The position numbers and the translations under genes were made by a program. The notes under the pieces are model-generated. The model was not told the DNA's origin, ran no database searches, and saw only the letters and a program-made list of their open reading frames with translations. Below are positions 1 to 10,700 of a DNA stretch of 22,089 bases, in pieces. Each line of letters begins with the position of its first letter. The stretch's first letter is position 1. The stretch is from a virus: positions 1 to 22,089 of the IMG/VR virus record IMGVR_UViG_3300025430_000788; one strand, given 5' to 3'.

Positions 1-68
1 ATGACATGCTCAACGCCAATCTCGCCTGCTCGTGCCGTGTCTGAAATGGTGAAGCGGTCAATCTTCAT
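1..68 (-). CDS. Partial unknown phage protein (N-terminus only)
   Basis: An ATG at 68 reads leftwards off the window edge, giving MKIDRFTISDTARAGEIGVE and two more residues without a stop. The start overlaps the TGA of the preceding gene by four bases (ATGA), the same coupling used along this operon, and a GAGGA sequence lies about ten bases upstream. Too little is visible to name a function. Its position downstream of the capsid gene suggests a head-completion, connector or other late gene, but that is inference only. Confidence 0.55.
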   Translation of the reverse strand, partial: MKIDRFTISDTARAGEIGVEHV

Positions 69-328
69 CGGGTGCCATCCTCGTAGGTGCGGTAAGCCAC
101 AGGGTAGCCGGGCTTGTCAGGCAAGTCCATGGTGCGAGCTGCGGGGTGCAAGTCGCCAGGCACGACCACGCTGCCGTGGGCAGAGGCCCGAGCCTCATCT
201 CCGGCAAAGCCACGGAAAGGGGCTGCGGTGCTGCCTGCGTCAAGTGGGTCAAGGTGATGCTTGACGGTGCCGAGAAGGTACTTGCTCTCAACGGCTGGCC
301 CATCGCTTTGTCGAGCGGTGTCTTTCAT
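65..328 (-). CDS. Hypothetical protein, 87 aa
   Basis: This is an open frame of 87 residues, hydrophilic, with no membrane segment, cysteine cluster or recognisable motif. I chose the ATG at 328 because it forms a TGATG junction with the stop of the upstream 92-residue gene; the in-frame TTG one codon earlier is less likely. It is part of a run of small genes behind the major capsid protein, where phages often keep connector, decoration or other accessory genes. The family is not recognised and no function is assigned. Confidence 0.6.
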   Translation of the reverse strand: MKDTARQSDGPAVESKYLLGTVKHHLDPLDAGSTAAPFRGFAGDEARASAHGSVVVPGDLHPAARTMDLPDKPGYPVAYRTYEDGTR

Positions 329-606
329 CAAAGCCCCAGTTCTCGGTAGTGAACCTTGCCATCACCGGAGGTCTCGTAAGGGTCGCCGTGAAGGGCGGTT
401 CCCATGCGGTCGGTGACTTGACCGTTCTCAAACTTCATCATCTTCCCGTCGCCTGCGTACCACGAAGGGTTGCAGTCTTGGATCCATGCTGAAGCGGAGT
501 TAGCGGCGGCTCGTTCTGCACGAGTGCCAGCAAGCGGAGTGCCGGGGTCTTGCATCGCTTCTGCAAGCGAGACTGAGCGCCCGGTTCCATCGTAGGTGAG
601 TCCCAT
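328..606 (-). CDS. Hypothetical protein, 92 aa
   Basis: The protein of 92 residues begins MGLTYDGTGRSVSLAEAMQD and is rich in Gly, Ala and Asp, with no membrane segment. The ATG at 606 shares its A with the TGA of the zinc-ribbon gene (TGATG), and an AGGAG motif lies about eight bases upstream, so the start is well supported. It is the second gene after the capsid gene in the leftward operon. The family is not recognised; a small structural role is possible but unproven. Confidence 0.65.
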   Translation of the reverse strand: MGLTYDGTGRSVSLAEAMQDPGTPLAGTRAERAAANSASAWIQDCNPSWYAGDGKMMKFENGQVTDRMGTALHGDPYETSGDGKVHYRELGL

Positions 607-758
607 CAGTTCTTCTCCTCAACTGGCTTCTGGGAAGGAACAGGAGTGCCATCGCTGTACCAAGTGAACTCTCCGCAGGTGAAGCAGTGGAGTTGGTTGA
701 GACCAACCTGAAGATCCATGCTCCCACAGTGGGCACACTTACGAACTAACTTTGACAT
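606..758 (-). CDS. Small zinc-ribbon protein, 50 aa
   Basis: A short gene whose protein starts MSKLVRKCAHCGSMDLQVGL. Two cysteine knuckles are visible, C8-x2-C11 (CAHC) and C25-x2-C28 (CFTC), separated by 13 residues, the usual spacing of a rubredoxin-type zinc ribbon. The remaining 22 residues are polar and probably disordered. The start has an AAGGA-like ribosome binding site about five bases upstream and lies 34 bases after the capsid stop; the stop is fused to the next start as TGATG. Small zinc ribbons are frequent in phage operons and usually bind nucleic acid or protein; no specific role can be assigned. Confidence 0.75.
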   Translation of the reverse strand: MSKLVRKCAHCGSMDLQVGLNQLHCFTCGEFTWYSDGTPVPSQKPVEEKN

Positions 759-792
759 CCTGTTCCTTCCCGTCGCCTTGTCCGACTACCGA

Positions 793-2076
793 CTAGTTGT
801 CAATGTTCGGGTCAATGTTGGTGAGGCTGGACTGCGTGAGGTACTGAAGCAGCGCAGGCTGACGGAAGTTGCTGTAGCCTCCGAGCCAGTACCAACCGAG
901 CGGCACGAAACGACGCAGGGTGTCGGTGATCGGGCCGGGGATGATCTTCGGCACAGGGCCGTTGCCATCCACGATGGAGTGAACCTTGGCGAGTGCCTGG
1001 CGACCCATGAGGTAGGTCGAGTACACCGGCGAGTCCACGCCGGGGGCGCTGGAGACAACCGTGACCGAGGTGGTAGCCGTGGCGTATCCGCCGCTCGGAG
1101 CGGTGAACGAGGTCACAGCAACCGTCACCGGGCTGGAGGTCGCAACCTGAGCCGTGGAGACCGACACCGTTTGGCTGTTGCCGTTGGCCGAGTCCGTCAA
1201 CTTGATGAGCGTACCCACCGAGAGGTTGAGCGGGTTGGTTGTTGAGATGCCAGTGGCGACCAGCGAGATGCTCGTGGTTGCGCCAGCCGAGATAGCCGAG
1301 TTCAGCGTCAGCGGAATGCTGTTCGCGTCAGAAGTCGTACCGTAGACCTGTGCACGAGGGGTCTCAATGAAACGGAACCCGTTGAGCGCACCAACTTCAC
1401 CGGCCCAGATCTCAGCAGGCTGAGCGTACTGGTGAGGAGCAAGGTAGTTGTTGGTCAACTGAAGGTCGTAGGCCACGTCTGGGTGGATCACCGCAGCGTA
1501 GTACGAGCCGAACGGAGCAACGCTCTGAGCACGAAGGGTCTTTTGTGCACCGAGGATGTCGTTGTAGGTTGCCGTGGCACCAGTGGACAGGGCAGCAACG
1601 TTGGCGATGTTGGTAGCCAGCGAGGTGCTGAGGGTTGCGGCACCGGCGTTCTTGAACTGAGTTCCACCCAACGAAAGAGCGTTGCGAGCAACCGAGTCAA
1701 TGCTGACACCAGCGTTGTAGCCAATGACGTTGGCGACGATGGGGTCAATCTCGACGTACGACTCACCACGGAGGACTGCGTTGGTGGTCACGGCTGAACC
1801 GTATTCAGCAAGGCTCACAACGATTTGCGAGTTGCTGAGGGTCTGGGTCGTGATGTCGGTGCTCTGCGAGAGAGGCGTGACAGCCGGGAGGAGGTCGTTC
1901 TGAATGGTGAACGTCACCGAGGAACCAGGCATGGACTGGTTGACCGACTTCACATCCGCCAACTGGTCAAAGATCAGCTCGGGGCGGAGGGAGAAGTAGG
2001 CCATCCGGTCGTACGCCGCCTGGACGTAAGTGACATTGGATGATCCGGTGATGTTTCCGTTAGGGCCAGAGGCCAT
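793..2076 (-). CDS. Major capsid protein, N4-gp56 family
   Basis: The 427-residue product forms the icosahedral head shell. It matches the N4-gp56 family as I know it: residues 60-130 hold the conserved block ending in VIGYNAGVSIDSVARNAL, residues 195-240 the block AVIHPDVAYDL to GALNGFRFIET, and residues 350-410 VYSTYLMGRQALAKV followed by the RRFVPLGWYWLGGY segment. Between residues about 246 and 347 lies a Ser/Thr/Val-rich, probably beta-strand insertion that the shortest family members lack. A strong AAAGGAG site stands about six bases before the ATG. The scaffold-like gene lies 25 bases upstream, the normal order for head assembly. Confidence 0.92.
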   Translation of the reverse strand: MASGPNGNITGSSNVTYVQAAYDRMAYFSLRPELIFDQLADVKSVNQSMPGSSVTFTIQNDLLPAVTPLSQSTDITTQTLSNSQIVVSLAEYGSAVTTNAVLRGESYVEIDPIVANVIGYNAGVSIDSVARNALSLGGTQFKNAGAATLSTSLATNIANVAALSTGATATYNDILGAQKTLRAQSVAPFGSYYAAVIHPDVAYDLQLTNNYLAPHQYAQPAEIWAGEVGALNGFRFIETPRAQVYGTTSDANSIPLTLNSAISAGATTSISLVATGISTTNPLNLSVGTLIKLTDSANGNSQTVSVSTAQVATSSPVTVAVTSFTAPSGGYATATTSVTVVSSAPGVDSPVYSTYLMGRQALAKVHSIVDGNGPVPKIIPGPITDTLRRFVPLGWYWLGGYSNFRQPALLQYLTQSSLTNIDPNIDN

Positions 2077-2101
2077 GATGTTGCTCCTTTACGAGAGGGG
2101 G

Positions 2102-2575
2102 TTAGTTGCCGGGGATGAAGCCGAGGGTTCCATCTCCAAAGTCCCGGATGACTGCCATCATCTCGTCCTGCGTCGAAGCGTTGTTGAGAGCCGACATGAA
2201 CCTGTCGCCGGGGGTCATCCCTGCGCCAACTCCAGTACCGCTTGTTGCTCCCTGCGCTCTTGCGAGTGCTTGCAATTCGGCGGAGTGATCTTCCTCTTGG
2301 CGGGTCTGGGTGGCTCCGAAGATCCCATACTCCTCAGCGGCCTTGCGGATCGCTTCGGGGTCTGCATCTCCATCCCACGCCTTCCGAAGGAGAGCGCCTG
2401 CGCCCTGCTCTGGAATACCGGCCTTGGTGAAGGCTACTTCTCGCCTCATCGCCTCTAGTTCTGCCTGAGCACTTGCGAGTTCCTTCTCTCGTGCTTTCGC
2501 ACTCCGTAAGGCTTCTCGGATGTTCGGGTCGAGAACGTCTGGGGACTCAACAGTTTCGTCGTAAGACTCTGACAT
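2102..2575 (-). CDS. Capsid scaffolding-like protein, 157 aa
   Basis: This acidic, mostly helical protein has a likely coiled coil at residues 20-58 (EALRSAKAREKELASAQAEL), then the segment AFTKAGIPEQGAGALLRKAW and a Glu/Ala-rich helix ending in EEYGIFGA, a pattern I associate with scaffolding proteins of actinophages and relatives. It is the gene immediately before the major capsid gene, the usual scaffold position. I chose the ATG at 2575 because a GGAG lies eight bases upstream; a GTG at 2602 would add nine residues but has no ribosome binding site. A scaffold works inside the procapsid and is lost on maturation. A minor head protein is the alternative. Confidence 0.75.
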   Translation of the reverse strand: MSESYDETVESPDVLDPNIREALRSAKAREKELASAQAELEAMRREVAFTKAGIPEQGAGALLRKAWDGDADPEAIRKAAEEYGIFGATQTRQEEDHSAELQALARAQGATSGTGVGAGMTPGDRFMSALNNASTQDEMMAVIRDFGDGTLGFIPGN

Positions 2576-2601
2576 GGCAATCGCTCCGTTTCCAATACGC
2601 A

Positions 2602-2685
2602 CTACGACAGGAGGTGTCGCAGCGGAAGATCACGCACACATACGCCTTTGGGGTTTGTGCAATCCCCCAAGGGATAAGCGGCCAT
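2602..2685 (-). CDS. Possible 27-aa micro-ORF before the scaffold gene
   Basis: In the 176-base gap between the 461-residue gene and the scaffold gene, an ATG at 2685 opens 27 codons starting MAAYPLGDCTNPKGVCVRDL, with an AGAGG sequence a few bases upstream. It contains two cysteines and one histidine. It could be a real small protein or leader peptide, or chance. It overlaps the stem-loop at 2645-2672. No family is recognised. Confidence 0.25.
   Translation of the reverse strand: MAAYPLGDCTNPKGVCVRDLPLRHLLS
2645..2672. promoter_or_regulatory. Stem-loop in the leader of the scaffold-capsid genes
   Basis: CCTTTGGGG at 2645-2653 pairs with CCCCCAAGG at 2664-2672, eight of nine positions matching, around a ten-base loop. 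No U-run follows on either strand, so it is not a classical intrinsic terminator. It lies about 70 bases before the scaffold start and could separate expression of scaffold and capsid from the upstream genes by processing or partial termination. Confidence 0.3.
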
Positions 2686-2751
2686 CTCGCCTCTGCCGAG
2701 GGACAGCACTCACTTGTAGTCAATGATACTCCTCTGCACTAGGCGAGGGTT

Positions 2752-4137
2752 CTATCGGACTGGTGCGGTGCCTTCTCCGGTAGCGAAGCCTGCGCCGGTG
2801 ACACCCTTGGCGTTCATAATGTCTCCGCCGCCACCCTGCATCGGGGTCATCTGCTGCGCCCGAGCAATGTCAAAGGCTTGCTTGGCAGCGGGGTCGTTGC
2901 CGACCTGTGCGCCGATGAGTTGGGCTTGGGTGAGTCCTGCTCGTTGTTGTCCTGGTGCTTGGCCTTCTAGGGCTTGGTAGCGAGCTGCCGTGTCAATTTG
3001 CTGGCGGATGGTGCCTTCGCTTGCTCCGGTGGTTGCTTGGTACTGAGCGAGGCCCATGGCTTGTTGCGCCGACATCTGGCTGTCAAAGCCTGCCATCTTC
3101 GCTTCGGCTCCGTACTTCGCCGCTTGGACTTGCTGGGTGATCTTGTCTGCGGCGTTCTTGGGGTCAAGGAAGTAATGAGCGAGTTGGCCGGGGGTCACAC
3201 CGAACATGGTTTGGAGTTGCTGCTTGACTGCGGGGTCGGCCTTCTCTACGGCGACGTAGCCCTGCTGCACCCGCTGGTTGAACTCGGAGGGGCTTACTCG
3301 ATTAGCGATGAGGTTGCCGATGACTTGTGGGGTGATGGTTCCCCGAGGCAAGCCGTACTGCCGAGCAGTCTCGTACATGGAGTTTTCGTAGGAGATGTAG
3401 ACATTCTCGGCAAGGGGTGGGAGGCCTTGCTTTACCCGCTCCAAGTTGCCGGGGAACCGCTGGAAGTAAATAGCGGACTCAGGCGTGTTGGGGTTGCCCT
3501 TGGCATCAACGCTCATCAACTTGGACATGATGGCTGAGGCGTGAAGGCCGGAGAGCGCCTGCTGCTGAATGATGGGCGTGAGTGCCTTCAGTTGCTGCTG
3601 AGAGAAGCCGTAGTCCATGAGCCTGCCCTCAATGGCATCTGCGGTGGACTGAGCGGCGAGAGACTTGGACGTGGAGGCCGAGATTTGTGCGGCGGCAAGC
3701 GTGGCATCTGCCAACGACATACCGCTACCCGTTCCACCGTTCCCGAGGTAGGTGCTCTCTGCCCATGCTGCGAGGGACTTGGCATCGGGAGCGTTGGGGT
3801 TCTGGGCGGCGTAGTTCGTGTAGTCCCGGAACATCTTCGCCATCTCGGAGTTGATCTTGTCAACTTTTGAGCCGCCGACCAACTTGGCGAAACCGCCTTG
3901 CTTGACGTAGCCGGTGGCAACAAGCAAGCCTTCCAGTTCGCTCTGCTGCTGAGGTGAGAGGTTGTAGGAGTCAGCCTCTAACTTCTTCAGCGTCACCGGG
4001 TCGGTGGTGCCGTAGATGCCTTTCAGCATTTGCTCTACTTGGTCGCTCTCGCCTTTGGTGTAGAGGGTGCCCGTTTGCCCAGTTTGGATTGGTGTTTGGA
4101 ACGGAAACCCACCACCGCTCTTGTTGAACTCATCCAT
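2752..4137 (-). CDS. Probable virion protein, Gln/Ala-rich helical, 461 aa
   Basis: This 461-residue protein is soluble and predominantly alpha-helical, rich in Gln and Ala (for example QQQLKALTPIIQQQALSG near residue 200, and a Gln/Ala-rich stretch from about 340 to 430). No catalytic motif, signal peptide or membrane segment is visible. The start is firm: a GGAGGTGAG site precedes the ATG, which overlaps the previous stop as TAATG. It lies between the giant protein and the scaffold-capsid pair, so an internal head or ejection protein is a reasonable inference. The family is not recognised and a minor head protein is equally possible. Confidence 0.8.
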   Translation of the reverse strand: MDEFNKSGGGFPFQTPIQTGQTGTLYTKGESDQVEQMLKGIYGTTDPVTLKKLEADSYNLSPQQQSELEGLLVATGYVKQGGFAKLVGGSKVDKINSEMAKMFRDYTNYAAQNPNAPDAKSLAAWAESTYLGNGGTGSGMSLADATLAAAQISASTSKSLAAQSTADAIEGRLMDYGFSQQQLKALTPIIQQQALSGLHASAIMSKLMSVDAKGNPNTPESAIYFQRFPGNLERVKQGLPPLAENVYISYENSMYETARQYGLPRGTITPQVIGNLIANRVSPSEFNQRVQQGYVAVEKADPAVKQQLQTMFGVTPGQLAHYFLDPKNAADKITQQVQAAKYGAEAKMAGFDSQMSAQQAMGLAQYQATTGASEGTIRQQIDTAARYQALEGQAPGQQRAGLTQAQLIGAQVGNDPAAKQAFDIARAQQMTPMQGGGGDIMNAKGVTGAGFATGEGTAPVR

Positions 4138-4751
4138 TACTGCTCACCTCCGGGCATCGGGCCACCCATCATTGGGCCGCCTTGGGGCGTGATCGCTGCG
4201 GCTGAAGGCGGGGTTCCTCCGGCTGCATGATCGTTTTCCACCGACCCGTCCCACTTGCCGGTGCCGCTAGCGAAGTGGTCAAGGAAGTCCTTGGTGGCGG
4301 CGTGAGCTGCTGGGGTGAACTCGTAGCCGGTGCCAGGAGTCACTCGAAGGTATTGCTCCCAGTCGGACAGTGGCATGACCGTGGGGCTCTTGGTCTTGGG
4401 GTCAAAGCCTGCGGACAAGGCTCGGGCGTAGACAGGGTTCTGCCAGTCAACCTCGTGGTCGGAGCCAAGCAACTTCTTGGCAACTTGGACGTAGGGGTCA
4501 AGCAGGGTCTTGGTGGTCATGCCCATAGCGATGCGAGGAGCGAGGGTGGGGTAAAGGCCCGAGGCTACTTCGGCGGCATACTCAGCGAAGCCTTCCTTGC
4601 CTTCCCACTCCTTCAAGGCGCCGGAGGACATAGGGATTACAAAGTCCTCTGCGATCTGCTTAGGGGACTTGCCTTCCTCCGCCTCAAAGGAGGCAGTCTC
4701 CGCCCCTTCGTGCGCATTGGTGTCTGTTTCTTTGGTTTCGGTTTCAGCCAT
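4137..4751 (-). CDS. Hypothetical protein with acidic N-terminus, 204 aa
   Basis: The first 30 residues are strongly acidic and Thr/Glu-rich (MAETETKETDTNAHEGAETA), followed by a probably folded core of about residues 30-170 and a Gly/Pro/Met-rich tail (GGPMMGGPMPGGEQ). No enzyme motif or membrane segment is seen. It begins two bases after the stop of the giant gene with no clear ribosome binding site, so translation is probably coupled, and its stop is fused to the next start. The genetic position argues for a virion or assembly role alongside the giant protein. Unrecognised family. Confidence 0.75.
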   Translation of the reverse strand: MAETETKETDTNAHEGAETASFEAEEGKSPKQIAEDFVIPMSSGALKEWEGKEGFAEYAAEVASGLYPTLAPRIAMGMTTKTLLDPYVQVAKKLLGSDHEVDWQNPVYARALSAGFDPKTKSPTVMPLSDWEQYLRVTPGTGYEFTPAAHAATKDFLDHFASGTGKWDGSVENDHAAGGTPPSAAAITPQGGPMMGGPMPGGEQ

Positions 4752-4753
4752 GG

Positions 4754-7700
4754 TTAGTAGGTGAAGTTAGGAGCCATCGGACGGAACAACCCTTCAATAA
4801 CGGTGGAGAGGTCGGGGTACTGTTTTGCAAGAGCGTCCATGCCCTTGTTCCACTCAGGAGCAATCTGCGCTTCGGTTGCGCCGTTCTTCCTAGAAGCATT
4901 GTACCAATCAAGTGCTGGCTGCAACTGTTCCCGCATCTGAGCGAGGATCGGATACCGCTTCGTGAGGCTTGGGTCACTCCAAGCGCTTTGCAGGTTGACC
5001 ATCGCATCTGCTCGGTTGGCCTTGGCTGCTCCAGCGGTGTAGTCGGCGTAGGCAGCAGGGGCGTACTTGTAGCCGAACGACTGGAGCAAGCCCCAAGTAG
5101 TCGCGTCTGAGGGGTTAGACCTGTAGGGGTTCAGCCAGTTCTGCACCGAGGTCTTGGTGTAGCCATCCTTCTCCAGCTTGGCTCCCCAAGGCTGAAGCAC
5201 GTTGTAGAGGTAGTAGTTGAACATGGCATCTTCGTAGGACTTTACGAAGCCCGCAGGCGTGTCCTGCTGTCGAACGCCAAAGGAGTTCTGGAGGAAGTGC
5301 GCCATAGCGTCGTAGGGCTGTGCGCCCTTGGTGTACTGCCCCATTGGGAACAGGTAGGGAGCGATGTTGGCGTACTTGCTCTTGACCATCTCGGCGTTGT
5401 GCAGCATCCACTGACCCATTGGTGCAGTCTCGGGGTATGAAGTTCCCGTGACGGACTTGGAGGTGAACACCGTTTCCGCCGTAGCCCACGGGTACTTCTT
5501 TAGGAACTGCGTTGCTGCCTTGGTGATGTCGCCGCTCTGGTTGACCAGTGTGTAGAACTCGCTGTTCATCTTCAGGTTCGCTCGACCGACGAGGGCGCTC
5601 ATGGGCGAGGTGCCACTGATGGCGGTTTTCATCATCCACAGGAACATGGTTTTGGAGTTCGTGGAACTGATGAGGTTGGCGTATGCCTCGGGGTTGCCTC
5701 TGGGGTCAAGTGCTGCTGCGGACTGGGTGAGCATGTAGGTGATGCGCCAGTCCTGTTCGGTGCCGTGTGTCTCCAGCCAGCCAGCGGGCGGCGGAACCTT
5801 GGCAGACTCGTTCCAGTATTTCTTCTGAACATTGTCCATCTCGGCCTGCAACACTTCGTTGAAAGTGGTGATGTACGAGGCACCCATGCGACCGAAGAAG
5901 CCTTGGTTGAGCAGGGTCGCTCCACGTTGCGCCGACTCCTCGGCAACTGCCCATCCAATAGCGCCCTTGATGACGTTGCCGATGATGGAGTTCGGGATGA
6001 TCTGGGTAATCAGTGGTTGACCGAGACCCTGTGGGCCGACAACGTAGCGACCGAGGAAGTTGTCCAAGGCTGGCATGTCGCCTGCTGCGTGTTCAAGGTA
6101 GAAGTTGGCAGCGACACCGATCATCGGTGTTCCCTTGGGAACGAGGCTGCCGAGCAAAGTGTCCACACCAGGAGCCACGCCACTCTCTCCGGCCCATGGC
6201 AGCACAGTCCGCAGGGAGTTGGGCGACAACTCAATTGGCATCTTCACGCCAATAAACTTCTCCATGAACCATGCCGAGCCGGGGATCGGAACACCGATGG
6301 TTCCGGTCTTTTGGTCGTACTTGTACTCCGCCTCTTGTGCGAGCCACATGGCTTTGACGTACTGCTCAAAGGCACCGGGGTTCTCAAAGGCGACACGGCC
6401 AAGTCGCCGCCATGCTTGGTTCTGGGCGAAGTAGAACGGCGCTTGCAGGCGCATCATGTTTTCTAACTTCAGCTTGTCCTTGGGGTTGTGAACGTAGCGG
6501 ATGGCCTTGTAGGAGGCTCGGGACTGCGCCAGCACGTCTGCCTGCTCAGAGGACAAGTCACCAGCGAGCACCTTAGCGTTCAGGAGTTCGCGCTCCTTAG
6601 TGAACTCGATGATGTACATGGGGTTGCGAGACAGGTTGTTGACGATGGGAGCCAAGAACTTGTCGTGGATTTTGCCGGTGATCTTGGAGGGGTCAAGTTT
6701 GCCCAGCCCACCCATCGGCTGATCCATGTCGGGGCCCGGGATGGAATTGAAGTGGCGGAGGTCTTGCCCATCCATGTACGCCTTGCCGAAGTCGGTGACG
6801 TTGCCGGGCAGTGCTCCAGTGGCCTTGCTCACTGAGTCCTTGATGCCTGCCATGTCAAACATCAACTTGTCGTGGAAGGCACCCGAGGGGCCACGGAACA
6901 CACCCTCAATGGACTTGGTGGCTGCGGTAGCCCAGTCCATCCGAGCGAGCTCTTTCTTCTTCAGGTCGCTGTAGTTGACTGGGTTGCCGAGAGCGTCGGT
7001 CTCCATGCCTGCCGCCGACAACGGGTGGTCGGGGGCAAGGGGAGCCGTGGTTCGCAGCATCATCTTCTTTGTGGATGCTGGGATTGCGTCAAAGACTTCA
7101 AGCGCCTTCTGGTGGCCGACGATCTGCGCCGTGAGCATGGCATCTTGATGCGCCATGCCTGCATCTCGGGCTTCCTTGTAAGCGTTGGCGTAGGCTTCCA
7201 CAATTGGCTTGGCGGTAGAACTATTGGCGTAGTACTGCGCTCGACGCAGATAGAACGCCTTGTAGCCCGCTTGTCCCGGCTCGTAGTCTCGGAAGATGCG
7301 CTGCAAGCGAACCTTCTGCGTGGAGGGTTCGTTGGTCACGCCGGGATACTTGTAGGTCGCAGCGTTGATGTCCGCAGCCGTGGGGTTGTCAATGACGAAG
7401 TAGTTGCCGCTTGCACCGTGAGAGGCGTTGAGCAGCGGGCTGACGATGTGACCGTCATTGAGATAGACCAAGTGAATTGCGGACTCTAGGAACTTTTCCT
7501 TGCCGATGGCTTTGAGGAGGCTGGCCTCTGTCCCGGCGAAGATGCCGTGGATGGCGGCGACGAAGTTGCCCATCTCCCGTTCGGTCTTGAACAACTTTTG
7601 CCCTGGCTCAATAAGGTTGACCTTCTGAAGCACTTTGCCTGCGATGGAGGCGATGCCTTCGGCGGTGGCTCGGGTAAGGGTCTTGTCCAGTCCGGCGACA

Positions 7701-10700
7701 ATGGCTTCGTGCTTGGCAGCCCGGGAGGCGAGTTCGGCGGCGGCAAAGTTGAGCGGCCCTTGTCGAATGATGTTGAGGACATCTTCGGACATGGACACAC
7801 GAGTTGCCCAACCACCAGTGGCGAGTGCGAATGGCTTGAACAGGAAAGTGTTGAGCCACTTGTCCATCCAGTTGTAGACACCCATGCCGTTGATGGACAG
7901 GGAATTCCACAATGCCCGAGGGACGTTGGTGATGCCCCGAGCGTCTGCAATGAACCCGGCCTCGTTGACCAACTCCAAGCGACCTTGCTCCTTGACCAGT
8001 TGCTTCTGCAACTTGGTGCGCTGTGCATCGTCGGTGGCTGCGGCAATTGCCTTCTCTAGATCGGCAACCTTCTCCTCTTGGGAAGCGATGTTGGCTGCGA
8101 TGTTGGTTCTGATGTCGCCAACGTTCTTGACAAGCGTTTGGATCATCCGACGCTGGAGGTTGTCAAGTTCGTTGTAGGAGGGAATGTAGAGGCGGGCGTT
8201 TTCCTCGGGGAAGATGGCAGAGGCGAGGGTCTGCCCATCACCGTTGACAGGGTTGGTGTGCTCTACGTCACTGACATCGTGGTTCGCTCCGGCAAGTGGG
8301 TCGCCGGCTGGCAGGTCAAAGGGGATGCGAGCCGACTGTTCAACCGAAGCTCCATGGAACAAGCGTTGTCCCAAACTGCCGATGGCTTGTTTGTCATCAA
8401 AGCCCTTCTGCATAAACCCTTGGAAAATTGCTTCGCTTGTGGCTCGACCACTGATCCGGTTGATCCCAGCAAAGATTGAACGAAGGATCTTGTAGCCCAA
8501 CTCCATCAGAGGGTTGCGGCTCTTGATCTTCCCGGCCCAGCGGTCGTACATGCCCTCAGCAAACCACTCGTCAATGTTCTTCAGACGGTAGTTATCAAAC
8601 TCTTGAACCGATGGGAGGCGGCTCCACGGCACTTGCTCAATAGGGATGTGGGCGCTGCCTGTGTGTTCTTCAACCAACTTCTGCAACCTGGCGAACTTGG
8701 TTTCGGTTTCGTCAAGCTTGCGTCCAGCACGAACAGTTTCCTCGTAAGTTGCTTTGAGGTAGCCGTTGTTCTTGCCCCACTCCACCATGCGCTGCACACC
8801 GTTTTGACGCACAAAAGCAATACGAGCACTTTCAAGTTCTCGGTTCAGACCAGTAAGGTGTTCCTCGGGGACAAACTGGGAGAGATGGTGGAACATCTCG
8901 TGGATCAGCGTCCGGTCTAGTCCTTCTGGATCTCTCAAAGCCCCAGCGAACAAAGTGATAAGTTGATCGGCCCAACTGTATTGGCCCGATGCTCCGCTTT
9001 CGCTTGCCGCCAAAATGCTGAGGCGAACGTTGTCAAACAAATCTGGGCCAATGGCTTGAATGAACCCTTCAATTGCCAACTTTTCTTCGGCGGTGATGCT
9101 GCCATTGGCAAGCGCCCGGTTGAGTCTGCCGGTGATTTGTTCGTAGCCACTAAGCGTTTGATTAGCACGAGCTTCTTTGTTGCGAGCAACACGACGGTCA
9201 AGTTCCGCAGCCTTATTTTGCAACTGCCGTTGAGTCTTGGCGGCGGTCTTTGCTTCCGCGTCTGCGATGGCCTGCTCGTGCTCCGTGATGGCCTTGACCC
9301 AAGACTCCATCATGGCGGGTTCTGATGGCACGTTGCCACCAGCCGCCGATGCAACGACTTCCTTCGCCTTCGCTACAACACGAGACAGGTCAATGGTGCC
9401 GCCGGTTTCCAGAACCGCAGTCCCGTACTTTCCGTAGTCGCCGGGGCCACCGTAGTTCAGCAGGAGGTCAAGGTTCTCCTTGATTACTCCGTCATACTTA
9501 CCGAGCAGGAACTTGCGAAGTGCGGGGTCACTCTCAACGGCGTACACGGCCTTGACGATGCTGGACTGCATCATGGAGGCGATGGACTTCTTGATCGCCT
9601 GCCGCCAGACGTAGGGGTCAGAGGTTGCGGCAAGGGTGTCCACAACCATCTTGGCTTCCTTGTCGCCAACCGTCAGGCGCAAAGCGTCACGGATAAAACC
9701 GAGGGAGTTCTTGTCGCCAAGCGTGACGTAATGGTTCTCGACCGTCATGTTGGCGAGGTCGGTGTACATCGGCATCTGAGAGGCGATGTGGTCAAAGTTG
9801 ATCTTGGTTTTTGCCGCTTCCTCCATGACGTACAGCAACTTGTTAGAGATGAGGGGCAATTGGCTGGAGGTCAGCAGTTCGTTGGCGTGAGCTGCGGCTC
9901 GGAAGATGTCCTTGACGTTCTCAACCGAACGCTCCATGTTGACGCTGCCATCGGCGTTGACCACTTTGGCTTTGGCAAGGTCATCAGCGATGGGAGCAAG
10001 GCGCTTGTCAAGACTAATGATGTCGGAGGCCGAACCCATCTGGGCGATGACGTTGATGGCGTTGCGGGCGCTCGGCAGGGAGTTGTAGGCATCGTCTACC
10101 TTCTCCATTGAGGTGCCGGAGAAGTACCGGCCCTTTGCTGCCTTCTCGTAGGCAACACCAAACCACTGTTGCGCCTTGCTCAGTTCTTCGGTGCTAGGGC
10201 GGTATGCGCCGCCAACCAGTCCGCCGACACCTTCCAGACTGCGAGCCTTGCCGACTACTCGACCGGCAGCACCGATGGCATCGGGAACGACAAACGAAGC
10301 CAGAGCGTCAATGGCTCCCGAGAGAACAGTCCCCCTGCCTGCGAGGTCTTGGCCCAGCGTCGGGGAAAGCATGGGGTACTGCTTGGCCCATGTGGTTCCG
10401 TTGCGGGAGTCCATGTATGCCTGCCGGAACAGGACTTGACCAGCACCCTCAAAGCCTGCGGTTGCGCCGAGCGTGACCGGCGAGTTGGCTACAGCGGTGA
10501 CTGCTCGGAATGGTGCGCCTGCAACCTTGGCGAGTGGGTCAAGAATGCGTTGGGTGCGGAGTGCTGCGGTGCGAGCCGCTGCCTGCGCTGCGGTCATGTC
10601 TGACTCTGCGCCTGCCAATCCGCTGCCGAACAATCCGGTAGCCGCTTCCTCTGCTGCTAGTGCGCCTTCCTCTGATCCGGCACCACCAGTTGCCAAGCCG

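Noticed and set aside
718-1245. 175-codon plus-strand frame opposite the capsid gene
   Set aside because: It is antisense to a clearly identified major capsid gene, has no ribosome binding site, and has a composition typical of a shadow frame.
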